This document shows, in pieces, positions 35,253 through 43,689 of a stretch of 58,337 nucleotides of DNA. The translations under genes were made by a program, and so were the position numbers. Under the pieces are notes generated by a model that worked only from the letters and a program-made list of their open reading frames with translations, had not been told where the DNA came from and ran no database searches. Position 1 is the stretch's first letter. Every line of letters begins with the position of its first letter. The stretch comes from Paracoccaceae bacterium (GTDB lineage: Bacteria; Pseudomonadota; Alphaproteobacteria; Rhodobacterales; Rhodobacteraceae). Location of the stretch: NCBI GenBank assembly GCA_027484915.1, contig JAIXSA010000146.1, positions 1 through 58,337 of the forward strand. The letters run 5' to 3'.

Positions 35253-36212
35253 TCACCCCTGCGGCGTCATCGCCTTTCTCTGCCGCGCCCGCTCCAGACC
35301 CAGCTTCCGCTCGCGCCAGATTATCAGGATGCCCGCCGTCATGATCAGCGCTGCGCCTCCCAGCATCGGCCAGGTCGGCACTTCGCTGAACACGAAGTAG
35401 CCGATCCCCAATGCGAAGATCATCGAGGCATAGTCGAAGGGCGCGACCAGCGACGCATCCGCCTCGCGGTAGCTTGATGTCAGCAGGATTTGCCCCAGAC
35501 CGCCAAGCAACCCGGCGCTTACCAAAATCGCCGCTTCCGTCGGCGTGGGCCAGACCCAGCCGAAGGGTAATGTGATCAGTGACAGCGCGGTTGCCGTGAC
35601 CGAGAACCAGAAGACGATGGCCGAGGTCTGCTCGGTGTTCACAAGCTTGCGGACAAAGACCTGTGCCAGGGCTGCAAAGACCGTCCCGCCCAAAACCAGC
35701 GTCGCCCCCAACGCTTCGGCCACGCCGGCGGCTCCGGGATCGATGGACAGGCGCGGGGCCAACACGATCATCACGCCGACCATCCCCAAAATGACTGCCG
35801 CGATCCGGAATGCACGAACCTCCTCGCCCAGGAACATCGCCGCGAAGACCACGGTCAACAGCGGCGCGGCATAGCCGATGGCCGTGACCTCGGGCAGCGG
35901 CAGATAGCCAAGGCCTGCAAAGCCCAGGACCATCGCCATTGTGCCGACCACACCGCGCCAGATGTGGCCCAGGGGCTGCCCGGTCTTGAGGCCCGTCGAC
36001 AGCTCCTTTCGCCAGGCAAGCCAGGCCACGATCACCGGGATGGCGAAGAAGGACCGGAAAAACACCGCCTGCCCCGCGGGAACGTGCTGGGCCGTCGACT
36101 TGACCAGCGAGGCCATGACGATGAACACCATGACCGAGGCGAGTTTCAGGGCAATGCCGCGCAGGGGGCGCATGGAGGGGTCCGCTTCAGCCACGGCCAC
36201 TAGACGCCGCAT
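35253..36212 (-). CDS. EamA/DMT family transporter
   Basis: 319 residues from the ATG at 36212 (an alternative ATG at 36173 is possible). Ten membrane segments in two EamA repeats: the first ends around YLPLPEVTAIGYAAPLLTVV, the second around SLVAPFDYASMIFALGIGYF. The C-terminal tail is basic (WRERKLGLERARQRK). Inner-membrane carrier or exporter for an unknown small metabolite. Divergent from adenine deaminase with only 36 bases between starts. Confidence 0.88.
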   Translation of the reverse strand: MRRLVAVAEADPSMRPLRGIALKLASVMVFIVMASLVKSTAQHVPAGQAVFFRSFFAIPVIVAWLAWRKELSTGLKTGQPLGHIWRGVVGTMAMVLGFAGLGYLPLPEVTAIGYAAPLLTVVFAAMFLGEEVRAFRIAAVILGMVGVMIVLAPRLSIDPGAAGVAEALGATLVLGGTVFAALAQVFVRKLVNTEQTSAIVFWFSVTATALSLITLPFGWVWPTPTEAAILVSAGLLGGLGQILLTSSYREADASLVAPFDYASMIFALGIGYFVFSEVPTWPMLGGAALIMTAGILIIWRERKLGLERARQRKAMTPQG

Positions 36213-36248
36213 CGGCTTTGAGGTTCCCTGATTGGGAAGGAGAATGCC

Positions 36249-37949
36249 ATGCCGAAAGCGCCTCTTGCCGACAGAATTGATCAGGGCCGCGGGATCGTTC
36301 CTGCCGACCTGGTGCTGAAGGGGGGCCGCGTCTTCGACCTGATCACGGGCGATCTGGTCAAGACGGATGTGGCGATCTGCGGCGATACCATTGTGGGGGT
36401 GTTCGGGTCCTACTCCGGCAGTCGGGAGATCGACGTCTCTGGAAAGGTGCTGGTGCCGGGCTTCATCGACACGCATCTGCACGTTGAATCATCGCTGGTA
36501 ACACCGCACGAATTTGATCGCTGCGTGACGCCCCGCGGTGTAACGACCGCAATCTGCGACCCGCACGAGATCGCGAATGTCTGCGGGATCAAGGGCATCC
36601 GCTTCTTCCTTGAATCCGCGTCGCAGCTGGTGATGGACCTGCGGGTGCAGCTCTCTTCCTGCGTGCCCTCGACCCACATGGAGACGACCGGGGCGCGCCT
36701 TTCCGCCGCCGACCTGGTGCCCTTCATGGACCACCCCAAGGTGATCGGCCTGGCTGAGTTCATGAACTACCCCGGCGTGTTGATGAAAGACCCGGAGTGC
36801 CTGGAGAAGCTGCAGGCCTTCCAGGGCCGCCACATCGACGGGCACGCGCCGCTTTTGCGCGGGAACGACCTGAACGGCTATATCTCTGCGGGCATCCGGA
36901 CGGAGCATGAGGCCACGACCTTTGAAGAAGGGCTGGAGAAGCTCCGCAAGGGGATGCGAGTGCTGATCCGGGAGGGGTCGGTGTCGAAGGACCTCCACGC
37001 GCTGGCGGGGCTGCTGACGGAACGGTTCTCGCCCTACCTCTGCCTCTGCACCGACGATCGGAACCCGCTCGACATCGGGGAGCATGGGCATCTGGACTAC
37101 ATGATCCGGACTGCCATCGAACTTGGCGCGCCGCCGCTGGCGGTCTACCGGGCGGCCTCGCTGTCAGCCGCCGAGGCCTTCGGGCTGAAGGACCGCGGGC
37201 TGATCGCTCCCGGCAAGCGGGCGGATATTGCGGTGATCGACACGCTGGAGGGCTGCCATGCCTCGCTGGTGCTGGCGGGCGGTGTGGTGGCGGATGATGC
37301 GGCCTTTGCGGTGCGGGGGGGAACCGAACCTGTCGCGCGGGGGTCGGTGAAGTCGGCGCGGATCGAGGCCTCGCACTTCCGGACCGGCGGCAACCGGGTC
37401 GAGACGCCGGTGATCGGCATCCTGCCGGGGAAGATCATCACGGAACACCTCAGCTTCGAGATCGCCCCACAGGATGGGGACAAGAAGCCGGACCTTTCCC
37501 GCGACCTGGTGAAGATCGCGGTGATCGAGCGGCATGGGGTCAACGGGAACCGGGCGACGGGGTTCGTGAAGGGGTTCGGGTTGCAAAGGGGGGCCATCGG
37601 GTCGACGGTCTGCCACGACCACCACAACATCGCCGTGGTTGGGGCGGACTATCAGGACATGGCCATCGCCGCGAACCGGCTGGTGGAGATCGAGGGGGGC
37701 TTCGTCGTCGTCGAGGGGGGCCTGGTGCTGGCGGAGTTGGCGCTGCCGGTGGCGGGGTTGATGAGCCTCCTGTCCTTCGAGGAGGTGCGGGAGAAGCTGG
37801 TCCTCCTCAGGGCGGCGGCGACCTCCTTGGGGGTCACGCTGGAGGAGCCGTTCCTGCAGCTGGCCTTCCTGGCCCTGCCGGTGATCCCGCATCTGAAGAT
37901 CACCGATATGGGGATGGTCGACGTGGACCGGTTCGAGATCATCCCCTGA
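36249..37949 (+). CDS. ade: Adenine deaminase
   Basis: 566 residues, full length. Amidohydrolase converting adenine to hypoxanthine. Metal-site motifs: [21 protein letters not shown] (HxH), [11 protein letters not shown] (metal-bridging Glu), [15 protein letters not shown] and the late Asp in [10 protein letters not shown]. The C-terminal domain of Ade-type enzymes ([38 protein letters not shown]) separates it from other amidohydrolases. Ribosome site GGAAGGAG before the ATG. Confidence 0.96.
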   Translation: MPKAPLADRIDQGRGIVPADLVLKGGRVFDLITGDLVKTDVAICGDTIVGVFGSYSGSREIDVSGKVLVPGFIDTHLHVESSLVTPHEFDRCVTPRGVTTAICDPHEIANVCGIKGIRFFLESASQLVMDLRVQLSSCVPSTHMETTGARLSAADLVPFMDHPKVIGLAEFMNYPGVLMKDPECLEKLQAFQGRHIDGHAPLLRGNDLNGYISAGIRTEHEATTFEEGLEKLRKGMRVLIREGSVSKDLHALAGLLTERFSPYLCLCTDDRNPLDIGEHGHLDYMIRTAIELGAPPLAVYRAASLSAAEAFGLKDRGLIAPGKRADIAVIDTLEGCHASLVLAGGVVADDAAFAVRGGTEPVARGSVKSARIEASHFRTGGNRVETPVIGILPGKIITEHLSFEIAPQDGDKKPDLSRDLVKIAVIERHGVNGNRATGFVKGFGLQRGAIGSTVCHDHHNIAVVGADYQDMAIAANRLVEIEGGFVVVEGGLVLAELALPVAGLMSLLSFEEVREKLVLLRAAATSLGVTLEEPFLQLAFLALPVIPHLKITDMGMVDVDRFEIIP

Positions 37950-38349
37950 TCTGCCCACGCGTGGACAGATTTTCGACCCTTTGGAATCAAGGGGTTATTT
38001 TTGAACGTTAGGGATCGCTTAACTTTTGACGGGTTGTGAGTCGACCTGCGCCCCCAAAGGACGGAGGGCGCGGAACGACCCACCCTACGGTTGCGTCCAG
38101 CCGATCAGCTGGCGGCAGGCTGTAGACGGAATCTGTCAAAAGATCAGACAGCAGTTCTTTAGGCCGTCTGTTCCAAATTTTGGCACACCAGCCACTCATC
38201 TTTGATTTCTTGCTTGCCCGCAGGTGGCCGCAGTACCCGTGCAGTGGCCCATACGAAAGCCTGTGTTCGTATCGTTCCGGCTGGCAGCCGCGCGGCGGAG
38301 CATCTTTCTTCCTGTTGGGTCGTTGACTTAGCGTTCATGAGGAACTCGA
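37950..38349. other. 400-base gap before the repeat protein, lower in GC
   Basis: No coding frame I can support. It is visibly more AT-rich than the surroundings (for example 37970-38035 and 38155-38215). It contains a CTGTC/GACAG inverted repeat around 38137-38155, a fragment ACCCACCCTACGG (about 38080) like the GTAGGGTGGG repeats common in this family, and TTGACT near 38322. It presumably carries a long leader and the promoter of the repeat protein. Confidence 0.4.
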
Positions 38350-39792
38350 ATGATCAAGACCACGAAACCCAAGAATGCTCTGGGCCTCGCAACCGTTTCG
38401 ACCATCGCACTGCTGGCAGGCCTCGCGTGGGCTTCTGAGGGCGCGGGGATGCTGGATGCGTCCTTCGGCGCTGGCGAAGATGACGGCACCCCGGCTGGTG
38501 TTGTGTCCACGTCGCTTGGCAATGGCGATGACATGGCAGAAGATCTGTCTGTTGATGCAGACGGCCATGTCGTTGTCGTCGGCAACCGCCACAACGGCGA
38601 AAGCAACGACATCGTGCTTGTGCGGTACACCGCTGACGGCTCGTTCGATGCAAGCTTTGGCGTGGGCGAGGATGACGGCACCCCGAACGGAGTGGTGAAC
38701 ATCTCGCTGGGCGAAGGCAACGATTTCGGGACTGCGGTTGCTCAACAGGCAGACGGCAAGGTGGTCGTTGCGGGCTACCACGAAGAAGGCAGCTCGACCA
38801 ATATGGTCGTCCTGCGGGTGAATGCTGACGGCACCTTGGATCAAACCTTTGGCACCGCAGATGACGGAACCGAAAACGGCATCGTCAACATTTCGCTGGG
38901 GGATGGGAACGATGTGGCCCGCGACCTTGCTGTGCAGGCAGATGGCAAGATTGTCGTCGTGGGCGATAGCGTTACCGCTGATGGGTCGTCCAACATCGTC
39001 GTGGCAAGACTTAATGCGGACGGAAGCGTCGACGAGGCTTTCGGTCAATCCGAAGATGGAACGCCCAACGGCTTTGTTGCCACCTCGCTGGGCAATGGCG
39101 ATGACAAGGCCAATGCGCTTGCACTGCAGGCAGATGGCAAGATCGTCGTCGCCGGCAACCGGATCGCGGAAGATGGTTCGAGCAACATCATTGTCGCCCG
39201 CTACGACGCGGCAGGTGTTCCCGATGCAACGTTCGGCGCCTCGGGCGACGACGGCACCCCTGAGGGTTTCGTGAACCTCTCGCTGGGCGAAGGGGATGAC
39301 GTTGCTCGCGACGTCGCGCTTCAAGCTGATGGCAAGGTCGTTGTGGCAGGTGACAGCGTGACGGCTGATGGTTCCAGCAACTTTGTTCTGGCCCGCCTGA
39401 ACGCAGACGGCACACCGGACGAAGGCTTCGGCGTATCTGAAGATGGCACCCCGAACGGCTTTGTTTCCACCTCGCTGGGCGAAGGCAACGACTATGCAAC
39501 CGGTCTGGCAATCCAGACTGATGGCAAGCTGGTTGTGGCCGGCTATCATCAGGAAGGCGAAAGCACCAACATTGCCGTAGCCCGTTATGAAACCAACGGT
39601 GACCTTGACCAGTCTTTCGGCACCGCAGATGACGGCACTGAAAATGGCATCGTCAACATCTCTCTCGGCGATGGCGATGACATGGCGAATGCTGTTGCTG
39701 TGCAGGGCGACAAGCTTGTCGTCGTCGCGGGCACGACCACTGCGACAGATGGCAGCAAGAACATTGCTGTGCTGCGTCTGACGGCGCAGTAA
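38350..39792 (+). CDS. Secreted protein of seven delta-60-like repeats
   Basis: 480 residues. Signal peptide ending near LLAGLAWA, then seven repeats of about 63 residues starting near 37, 101, 165, 229, 293, 358 and 421. Each runs D-x-x-FG - (E)DDGTPxG - SLGxGxDxA - QADGKxVVAG - GSSNxxVARxNADG. This is the delta-60 type beta-propeller repeat; seven units suggest a closed seven-bladed propeller. Very acidic (Asp-rich turns, perhaps calcium binding) with no Cys in the mature part. Repeats 2-3 resemble 6-7, and 3-4 resemble 5-6, so it grew by duplication. No anchor or sorting signal seen. Ribosome site GAGGA. Function unknown; GC is lower than in its neighbours. Confidence 0.85.
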   Translation: MIKTTKPKNALGLATVSTIALLAGLAWASEGAGMLDASFGAGEDDGTPAGVVSTSLGNGDDMAEDLSVDADGHVVVVGNRHNGESNDIVLVRYTADGSFDASFGVGEDDGTPNGVVNISLGEGNDFGTAVAQQADGKVVVAGYHEEGSSTNMVVLRVNADGTLDQTFGTADDGTENGIVNISLGDGNDVARDLAVQADGKIVVVGDSVTADGSSNIVVARLNADGSVDEAFGQSEDGTPNGFVATSLGNGDDKANALALQADGKIVVAGNRIAEDGSSNIIVARYDAAGVPDATFGASGDDGTPEGFVNLSLGEGDDVARDVALQADGKVVVAGDSVTADGSSNFVLARLNADGTPDEGFGVSEDGTPNGFVSTSLGEGNDYATGLAIQTDGKLVVAGYHQEGESTNIAVARYETNGDLDQSFGTADDGTENGIVNISLGDGDDMANAVAVQGDKLVVVAGTTTATDGSKNIAVLRLTAQ

Positions 39793-39801
39793 AGCGTTTT
39801 G

Positions 39802-39829
39802 CCGGGGGCGCCAGCCTTGGCGCCCCCGG
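39802..39829 (+). terminator. Terminator of the repeat protein gene
   Basis: Perfect 11-bp stem CCGGGGGCGCC / GGCGCCCCCGG around AGCCTT, nine bases after the stop. Followed by TAAATTCG rather than a T-run. Confidence 0.75.
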
Positions 39830-39886
39830 TAAATTCGACAAGGCACCCGTCGCACCTTCCGAATGCCAAACACGGCGGCGGGCAAG

Positions 39887-40591
39887 CTAACGCCAGCGCA
39901 GCTCGGCCAGAAGCGGCAGGTGGTCGGAGGGCTGGTGGCCCCTGGTGGCGGGGGGGCTGAGGGGGGTCAGCTCGAGGTCAGGCGAATGCACCATCCGGTC
40001 GAGCGGCAGGAAGGGCCGGCGCGACGGGAAAGTGGGGGCGGTGGGCAGGATCACGAAGGGCGTCGCGATGCGGCCCAGCCCCACGCGGCGGGAATGTTCG
40101 TTGAAATCGCCAAGGATCACCGTCGGCCGCAGCGGATGGCGGCCCAGCGCGGCCTTGATCGCGTCCAGCTGCAAGCGCCGCGCGGCACGAAGAAGGCCCA
40201 GATGCACCGCGACGATCCGCAGGGGCGCGGGCGTGTCGAGGTCGACGATCACCGCCCCGCGCGGCTCATGCCCCGGCAGGTCCAGGTGGTCCAGCCCGCA
40301 CAGCCTTATGCCCGGACGCGCCAGAAGCGCATTGCCGTGCCAGCCGAGGCTGACGGCGTTGCGGCCGATGGGCAGCGGCTCCAGCCCGGTCGCCTGGCCG
40401 ATCCGGTCGCGCGGCAGGGCCGAGGGCCGGTCGCCCAGGCGAAAGTCGGCCTCTTGCAGCGCCACGATGTCGGCATCCAGCCCGGCGATCCCGGACAGCA
40501 CGCGGTCGGCATCGCGGCGACGGTCGGTGCCGACCGCCTTGTGGATGTTCCAGGAGGCAAGGCGCAGGCTGGGCTTGGACTCGGGGCTCAT
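39887..40591 (-). CDS. Endonuclease/exonuclease/phosphatase (EEP) family protein
   Basis: 234 residues, no signal peptide. EEP motifs in order: SWNIHKAVG (metal/substrate Asn), ALQEAD (metal Glu), VILGDFNEH (catalytic Asp and Asn) and PSDHLPLLAEL (catalytic Asp-His pair). A DNA/RNA nuclease or a phosphodiesterase is possible; the family does not settle it. Stands alone, divergent from the membrane protein at 40633 with 41 bases between the starts. Confidence 0.9.
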   Translation of the reverse strand: MSPESKPSLRLASWNIHKAVGTDRRRDADRVLSGIAGLDADIVALQEADFRLGDRPSALPRDRIGQATGLEPLPIGRNAVSLGWHGNALLARPGIRLCGLDHLDLPGHEPRGAVIVDLDTPAPLRIVAVHLGLLRAARRLQLDAIKAALGRHPLRPTVILGDFNEHSRRVGLGRIATPFVILPTAPTFPSRRPFLPLDRMVHSPDLELTPLSPPATRGHQPSDHLPLLAELRWR

Positions 40592-40632
40592 CCGCCCAAT
40601 ATAGGATCTATCGGCGGGAAACGGAGACAGGA

Positions 40633-41280
40633 TTGCCTGGAACCTCGGCCATCGTCCTGAACGGCATCCGGCTTTTGCTGGCGGTAGAGGCTTTGGTCGC
40701 CGCCTGGCGCGAGGTCTGGCCTGCGGTCTTCGTCACCTCGGCCGCCCTGGCCTTGACCTTCCTGCCGGGGCAGTTGGCCAACCGGGTCGGCCTGCGGCTG
40801 CCGCCCAGCTTTCTGGCGGCCATCGCGCTGTTCATCCTGGCGACGCTGTATCTGGGCGAGGTGCAGGATTTCTACGACCGGTTCTGGTGGTGGGACCTGG
40901 CGCTGCATTTCGGGTCCGCCATGGGCTTCGGCATCCTGGGGTTCCTGCTGGTCTTCATGCTGTTCCAGGGCGACCGCTATGCCGCCCCGCCCTGGGCAGT
41001 AGGGGTATTGTCGTTTTGTCTTGCGATGACCGTGGGCGCGCTGTGGGAGATCTTCGAATATGCGATGGACACGCTGTTCGGCTTCAACATGATGAAGTCG
41101 GGACTACCGGACACGATGGGGGATTTCATCGTCAACACGCTCGGAGCGGCGCTGGCGGCGGGTGCGGGGGTCATCTACCTGCTGGGCCGCGCGGGGCGGC
41201 TTGGCGCGCCGTTCGACCTGTTCATCGAGACGAACCGGGCGCGGTTCCGCAAGGTCTTTTCCCGGAAGAAGCGGGGGTAG
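40633..41280 (+). CDS. Multi-pass membrane protein, YjdF/DUF2238-like
   Basis: 215 residues from a TTG start at 40633, six bases after GGAG. Five or six membrane segments. The segments FYDRFWWWDLALHFGSAMGFGILGF, ALWEIFEYAMDTLFG and LPDTMGDFIVNTLGA carry charged residues in or near membrane helices and resemble the YjdF (DUF2238) family. The basic C-terminus (NRARFRKVFSRKKRG) should be cytoplasmic. Function unknown. Confidence 0.78.
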   Translation: MPGTSAIVLNGIRLLLAVEALVAAWREVWPAVFVTSAALALTFLPGQLANRVGLRLPPSFLAAIALFILATLYLGEVQDFYDRFWWWDLALHFGSAMGFGILGFLLVFMLFQGDRYAAPPWAVGVLSFCLAMTVGALWEIFEYAMDTLFGFNMMKSGLPDTMGDFIVNTLGAALAAGAGVIYLLGRAGRLGAPFDLFIETNRARFRKVFSRKKRG

Positions 41281-41310
41281 GCAGGTGGTCTGCGCCCCCT
41301 GCCCTGTCTG

Positions 41311-42141
41311 TCACAACGCCGCTGCGATGGTCTTCGCGATGGGTGTCGTCGGCCGGCCGATCAGACGCGAGAGCGTGTGGCTGTCGTCGGCCAGAGCGCC
41401 CTCACCCGATCGGGCATCGCTGTCGGCCAGGACCTGGGCAAAGCCCTCCGGCAGGCCGAAACCGATCAGCGCCTTGGCATAGTCGCCCTGTGACATCGGC
41501 ATATAGGCCACGGGTTTGCCTGCGACCTTGGCGACAGCGGCCGCAAAATCGGCGCCGCTGTGCGCGGTGTCGCCCGCCAATTCATAGGTCTTTCCGGCAT
41601 GGGCGTTGTCCAGCGCGGTCACGGCGATAGCCTCGGCATAGTCCTTGCGGGCGGCGGAGTTCACCCGGCCCTCGCCCGCCGCGCCGATGATCGCGCCGTG
41701 CTGCAGGGCGGCACCCAGAGAGCCGGTGTAGTTCTCGGTATACCAGCCGTTGCGCAGGAACGTCGCCGGAATGCCGGAGTCGCGGATCGCGGCTTCGGTG
41801 CCGTTATGGTCCTGGGCCAGGATCATCGGGTTCTGGTCGCCCTTGAGGATCGAGGTGTAGAGGATGCGCTTGACCCCGGCGGCCTTGGCAGCGGCGATGA
41901 CCTTGCGGTGCTGTCCGACGCGGTCGTTGAAGTCGTTCGAGGAGATCAGGACCAGCGTGTCGACGCCTTTCAGCGCGGCGGGATCGGCAGTGGTGTAGTC
42001 GAAGGCGCGGGCTTCGACGCCCAGGTCGGCGGCCTTGGCCGGGTCGCGAGCGAGCGCGATGGGTTTTGCGCCGCGGTCTTTCAGGGCGGCGATGGCAAGG
42101 CGGCCGAGGTGGCCGGTCGATCCGGTGATGGCGATGGTCAT
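41311..42141 (-). CDS. NAD(P)H-dependent quinone reductase-like protein (QorB/YtfG type)
   Basis: 276 residues, NmrA-type atypical SDR. Rossmann motif TGSTGHLG (6-13), then LALARDPAKA-like cofactor region, LVLISSND and SILKGDQNP, GIPATFLRNGWYTENY, as in E. coli QorB/YtfG, which reduces quinones with NADPH. Divergent from an HxlR regulator exactly as ytfG/ytfH are in enterobacteria, which supports the assignment. Confidence 0.85.
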   Translation of the reverse strand: MTIAITGSTGHLGRLAIAALKDRGAKPIALARDPAKAADLGVEARAFDYTTADPAALKGVDTLVLISSNDFNDRVGQHRKVIAAAKAAGVKRILYTSILKGDQNPMILAQDHNGTEAAIRDSGIPATFLRNGWYTENYTGSLGAALQHGAIIGAAGEGRVNSAARKDYAEAIAVTALDNAHAGKTYELAGDTAHSGADFAAAVAKVAGKPVAYMPMSQGDYAKALIGFGLPEGFAQVLADSDARSGEGALADDSHTLSRLIGRPTTPIAKTIAAAL

Positions 42142-42182
42142 TTGGTCTCTCCCGTTGGTTGACAGGGGGAGAGATACGGGTT

Positions 42183-42201
42183 TACTTACGAAAAGGAAGT
42201 A
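42183..42201. promoter_or_regulatory. Candidate HxlR (QorR-like) operator
   Basis: TACTT (42183-42187) and AAGTA (42197-42201) as an inverted repeat with nine bases between, in the 100-base gap between the divergent reductase (starts 42141) and HxlR gene (starts 42242). Suited to a dimeric HxlR protein controlling both. Confidence 0.45.
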
Positions 42202-42241
42202 CGCACAAATTTGTTAGTATACCGAAAGGGCGCACAGGATC

Positions 42242-42631
42242 ATGGATCGGGTTGCACAGGGCCTGTTGGACGGCTGGCAGTTGGGGAACGTGCTGGCGGC
42301 GGACTGCCCGTCGCGGGGGATATTGAGCCACCTGACCAACCGCTGGGGCACGCTGGTGATGGTGGCGCTGACGACGGGGCCGCACCGCTTTGCGGAGCTG
42401 CGGCGGAAGGTCGGCGGGGTCAGCGAGCGGATGCTGAGCCAGACCCTGAAGGACCTGGAGGCGGACGGGTTCGTGCTGCGGACGGCGCATCAGGTCGTGC
42501 CGCCGCATGTGGATTACGAGCTGACGCCCCTGGGCCGCGAGGCGGCGGCGCATGTGGTGGCGCTGGTCGGCTGGATCGAGGGGGCGCTGCCGGAGATCAT
42601 GGCGGGGAAGGTGCAACTTGCTGCGGAGTGA
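42242..42631 (+). CDS. HxlR family transcriptional regulator (QorR/YtfH type)
   Basis: 129 residues. Winged helix of the HxlR type: ILSHLTNRWGTLVMVALTTGPHRFAELRRKVGGVSERMLSQTLKDLEADGFVLR, then the wing YELTPLGREAAAHV. A Cys at residue 22 (AADCPSRG) corresponds to the N-terminal Cys that several HxlR proteins use to sense oxidants or quinones. The partner reductase is divergent. Confidence 0.9.
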   Translation: MDRVAQGLLDGWQLGNVLAADCPSRGILSHLTNRWGTLVMVALTTGPHRFAELRRKVGGVSERMLSQTLKDLEADGFVLRTAHQVVPPHVDYELTPLGREAAAHVVALVGWIEGALPEIMAGKVQLAAE

Positions 42632-42634
42632 CGG

Positions 42635-43099
42635 TTAGGGCTTTGGCTCTTCCGTCGGCGGGCCGAACCGCTCCAGCATCCGCGTCTTGATCTGGTCGCG
42701 CGCCTGGCGGTAGGCGGCGAGTTTGGCGTCCCGTGTCTCACCCAGGCCGGTGGGGTCGAGGATCGGCCAGTACTCGATCTCCAAATGGTGGAAGCGGGTC
42801 AGTTCCAGGGCCATCCGCTGGGAGGCGGGGCTGAGCGCGATGATCAGATCGAATTGCGAAAGGTCGTCGCCCCAGTCCTGCATCTCGTCGAAAGACCGGG
42901 ACCGGTGGCGGGACAGCTCAATCCCCAGCTCCTTGCAGACAGCGACGGAAAAGCCGTCGATCTCCATGTCGTTCTTCACGCCGGCCGACTGCACATAGGC
43001 GCGCTGACCGTACATTTGCTTCATCAGCCCCTCGGCCATCGGGGACCGCACGGCATTGTGGTCGCAGCAGAAGAGTACCGATTGGGGAAAATCGCCCAA
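42635..43099 (-). CDS. Low-molecular-weight phosphotyrosine phosphatase / arsenate-reductase-like protein
   Basis: 154 residues from a TTG start at 43099, three bases after the UPF0262 stop (TGAATTTG), so probably coupled. The CX5R loop CDHNAVRS (Cys 12, Arg 18) near the N-terminus and the late DPTGL with the acid Asp are those of LMW protein phosphatases. Lacks the extra Cys pair of thioredoxin-coupled ArsC, so phosphatase activity is more likely than arsenate reduction. Last gene of the murA-hisD group. Confidence 0.87.
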   Translation of the reverse strand: MGDFPQSVLFCCDHNAVRSPMAEGLMKQMYGQRAYVQSAGVKNDMEIDGFSVAVCKELGIELSRHRSRSFDEMQDWGDDLSQFDLIIALSPASQRMALELTRFHHLEIEYWPILDPTGLGETRDAKLAAYRQARDQIKTRMLERFGPPTEEPKP

Positions 43100-43101
43100 A
43101 T

Positions 43102-43581
43102 TCAGCCCCAGTGCAGGACGCAGATCAGGGTGAAAAGCCGCCGCGCGGTGTCGGTGTCGACCTCGGCCTTGCCGTCCAGCCGTTCGCGCAGGATCGAGGC
43201 GCCCTCGTTGTGGATGCCGCGGCGGGCCATGTCGATGGCCTCGATCTGGCTGGGCGGCAGGCGCTTCACCGCGTCGAAATAGGACTCGCAGATCTGGAAG
43301 TAGTCCTTGACCACTTGGCGGAACGGGCCGAGCGAGAGGTGGAACTCCACCGCCTTCTCGCCGGTCTCGGTGGCGATGTCGAACACGAGTCGGCCCTCGC
43401 GGATCGCCAGAAGGACGCGGTAAGGGCCTTCGGGCATTTCGCGATCGGGACGACGGGCGGGGGTGAAGGAGTTCTCCTCCAGAAGATCGTAAATCGCGAC
43501 GCGGCGTTCCTGTTCGATCTCGGGCGTGGGGCGCGCAAGGCCCTTTTCGTCGATGTCGATCTGGCAGATGCGGTTGGTCAT
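43102..43581 (-). CDS. UPF0262 family protein
   Basis: 159 residues from the ATG at 43581 (MTNRICQIDIDE). All-alpha/beta protein conserved in alphaproteobacteria: EGPYRVLLAIREGRLVFDI, FHLSLGPFRQVVKDYFQICESYFDAVKRLPPSQIEAIDMARRG. It always lies by hisD and the LMW phosphatase in this group, but no function is known. The longer frame to 43635 lacks a ribosome site. Confidence 0.92.
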   Translation of the reverse strand: MTNRICQIDIDEKGLARPTPEIEQERRVAIYDLLEENSFTPARRPDREMPEGPYRVLLAIREGRLVFDIATETGEKAVEFHLSLGPFRQVVKDYFQICESYFDAVKRLPPSQIEAIDMARRGIHNEGASILRERLDGKAEVDTDTARRLFTLICVLHWG

Positions 43582-43689
43582 GGGTGCTTCCCGAGGAGTC
43601 AGCCCGTGATGCCCGACCTTGGGGTTTGGGGTCAAGCGGGGATGGCGACGGCCAGACCGCAGGTCAGGCGCGCGGCACCCTGCGCCGGA

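Noticed and set aside
38350-39792. The regular repeats as a possible CRISPR array or tandem DNA satellite
   Set aside because: The repeats keep one reading frame, are about 190 bases long and vary at third codon positions; they encode protein repeats.
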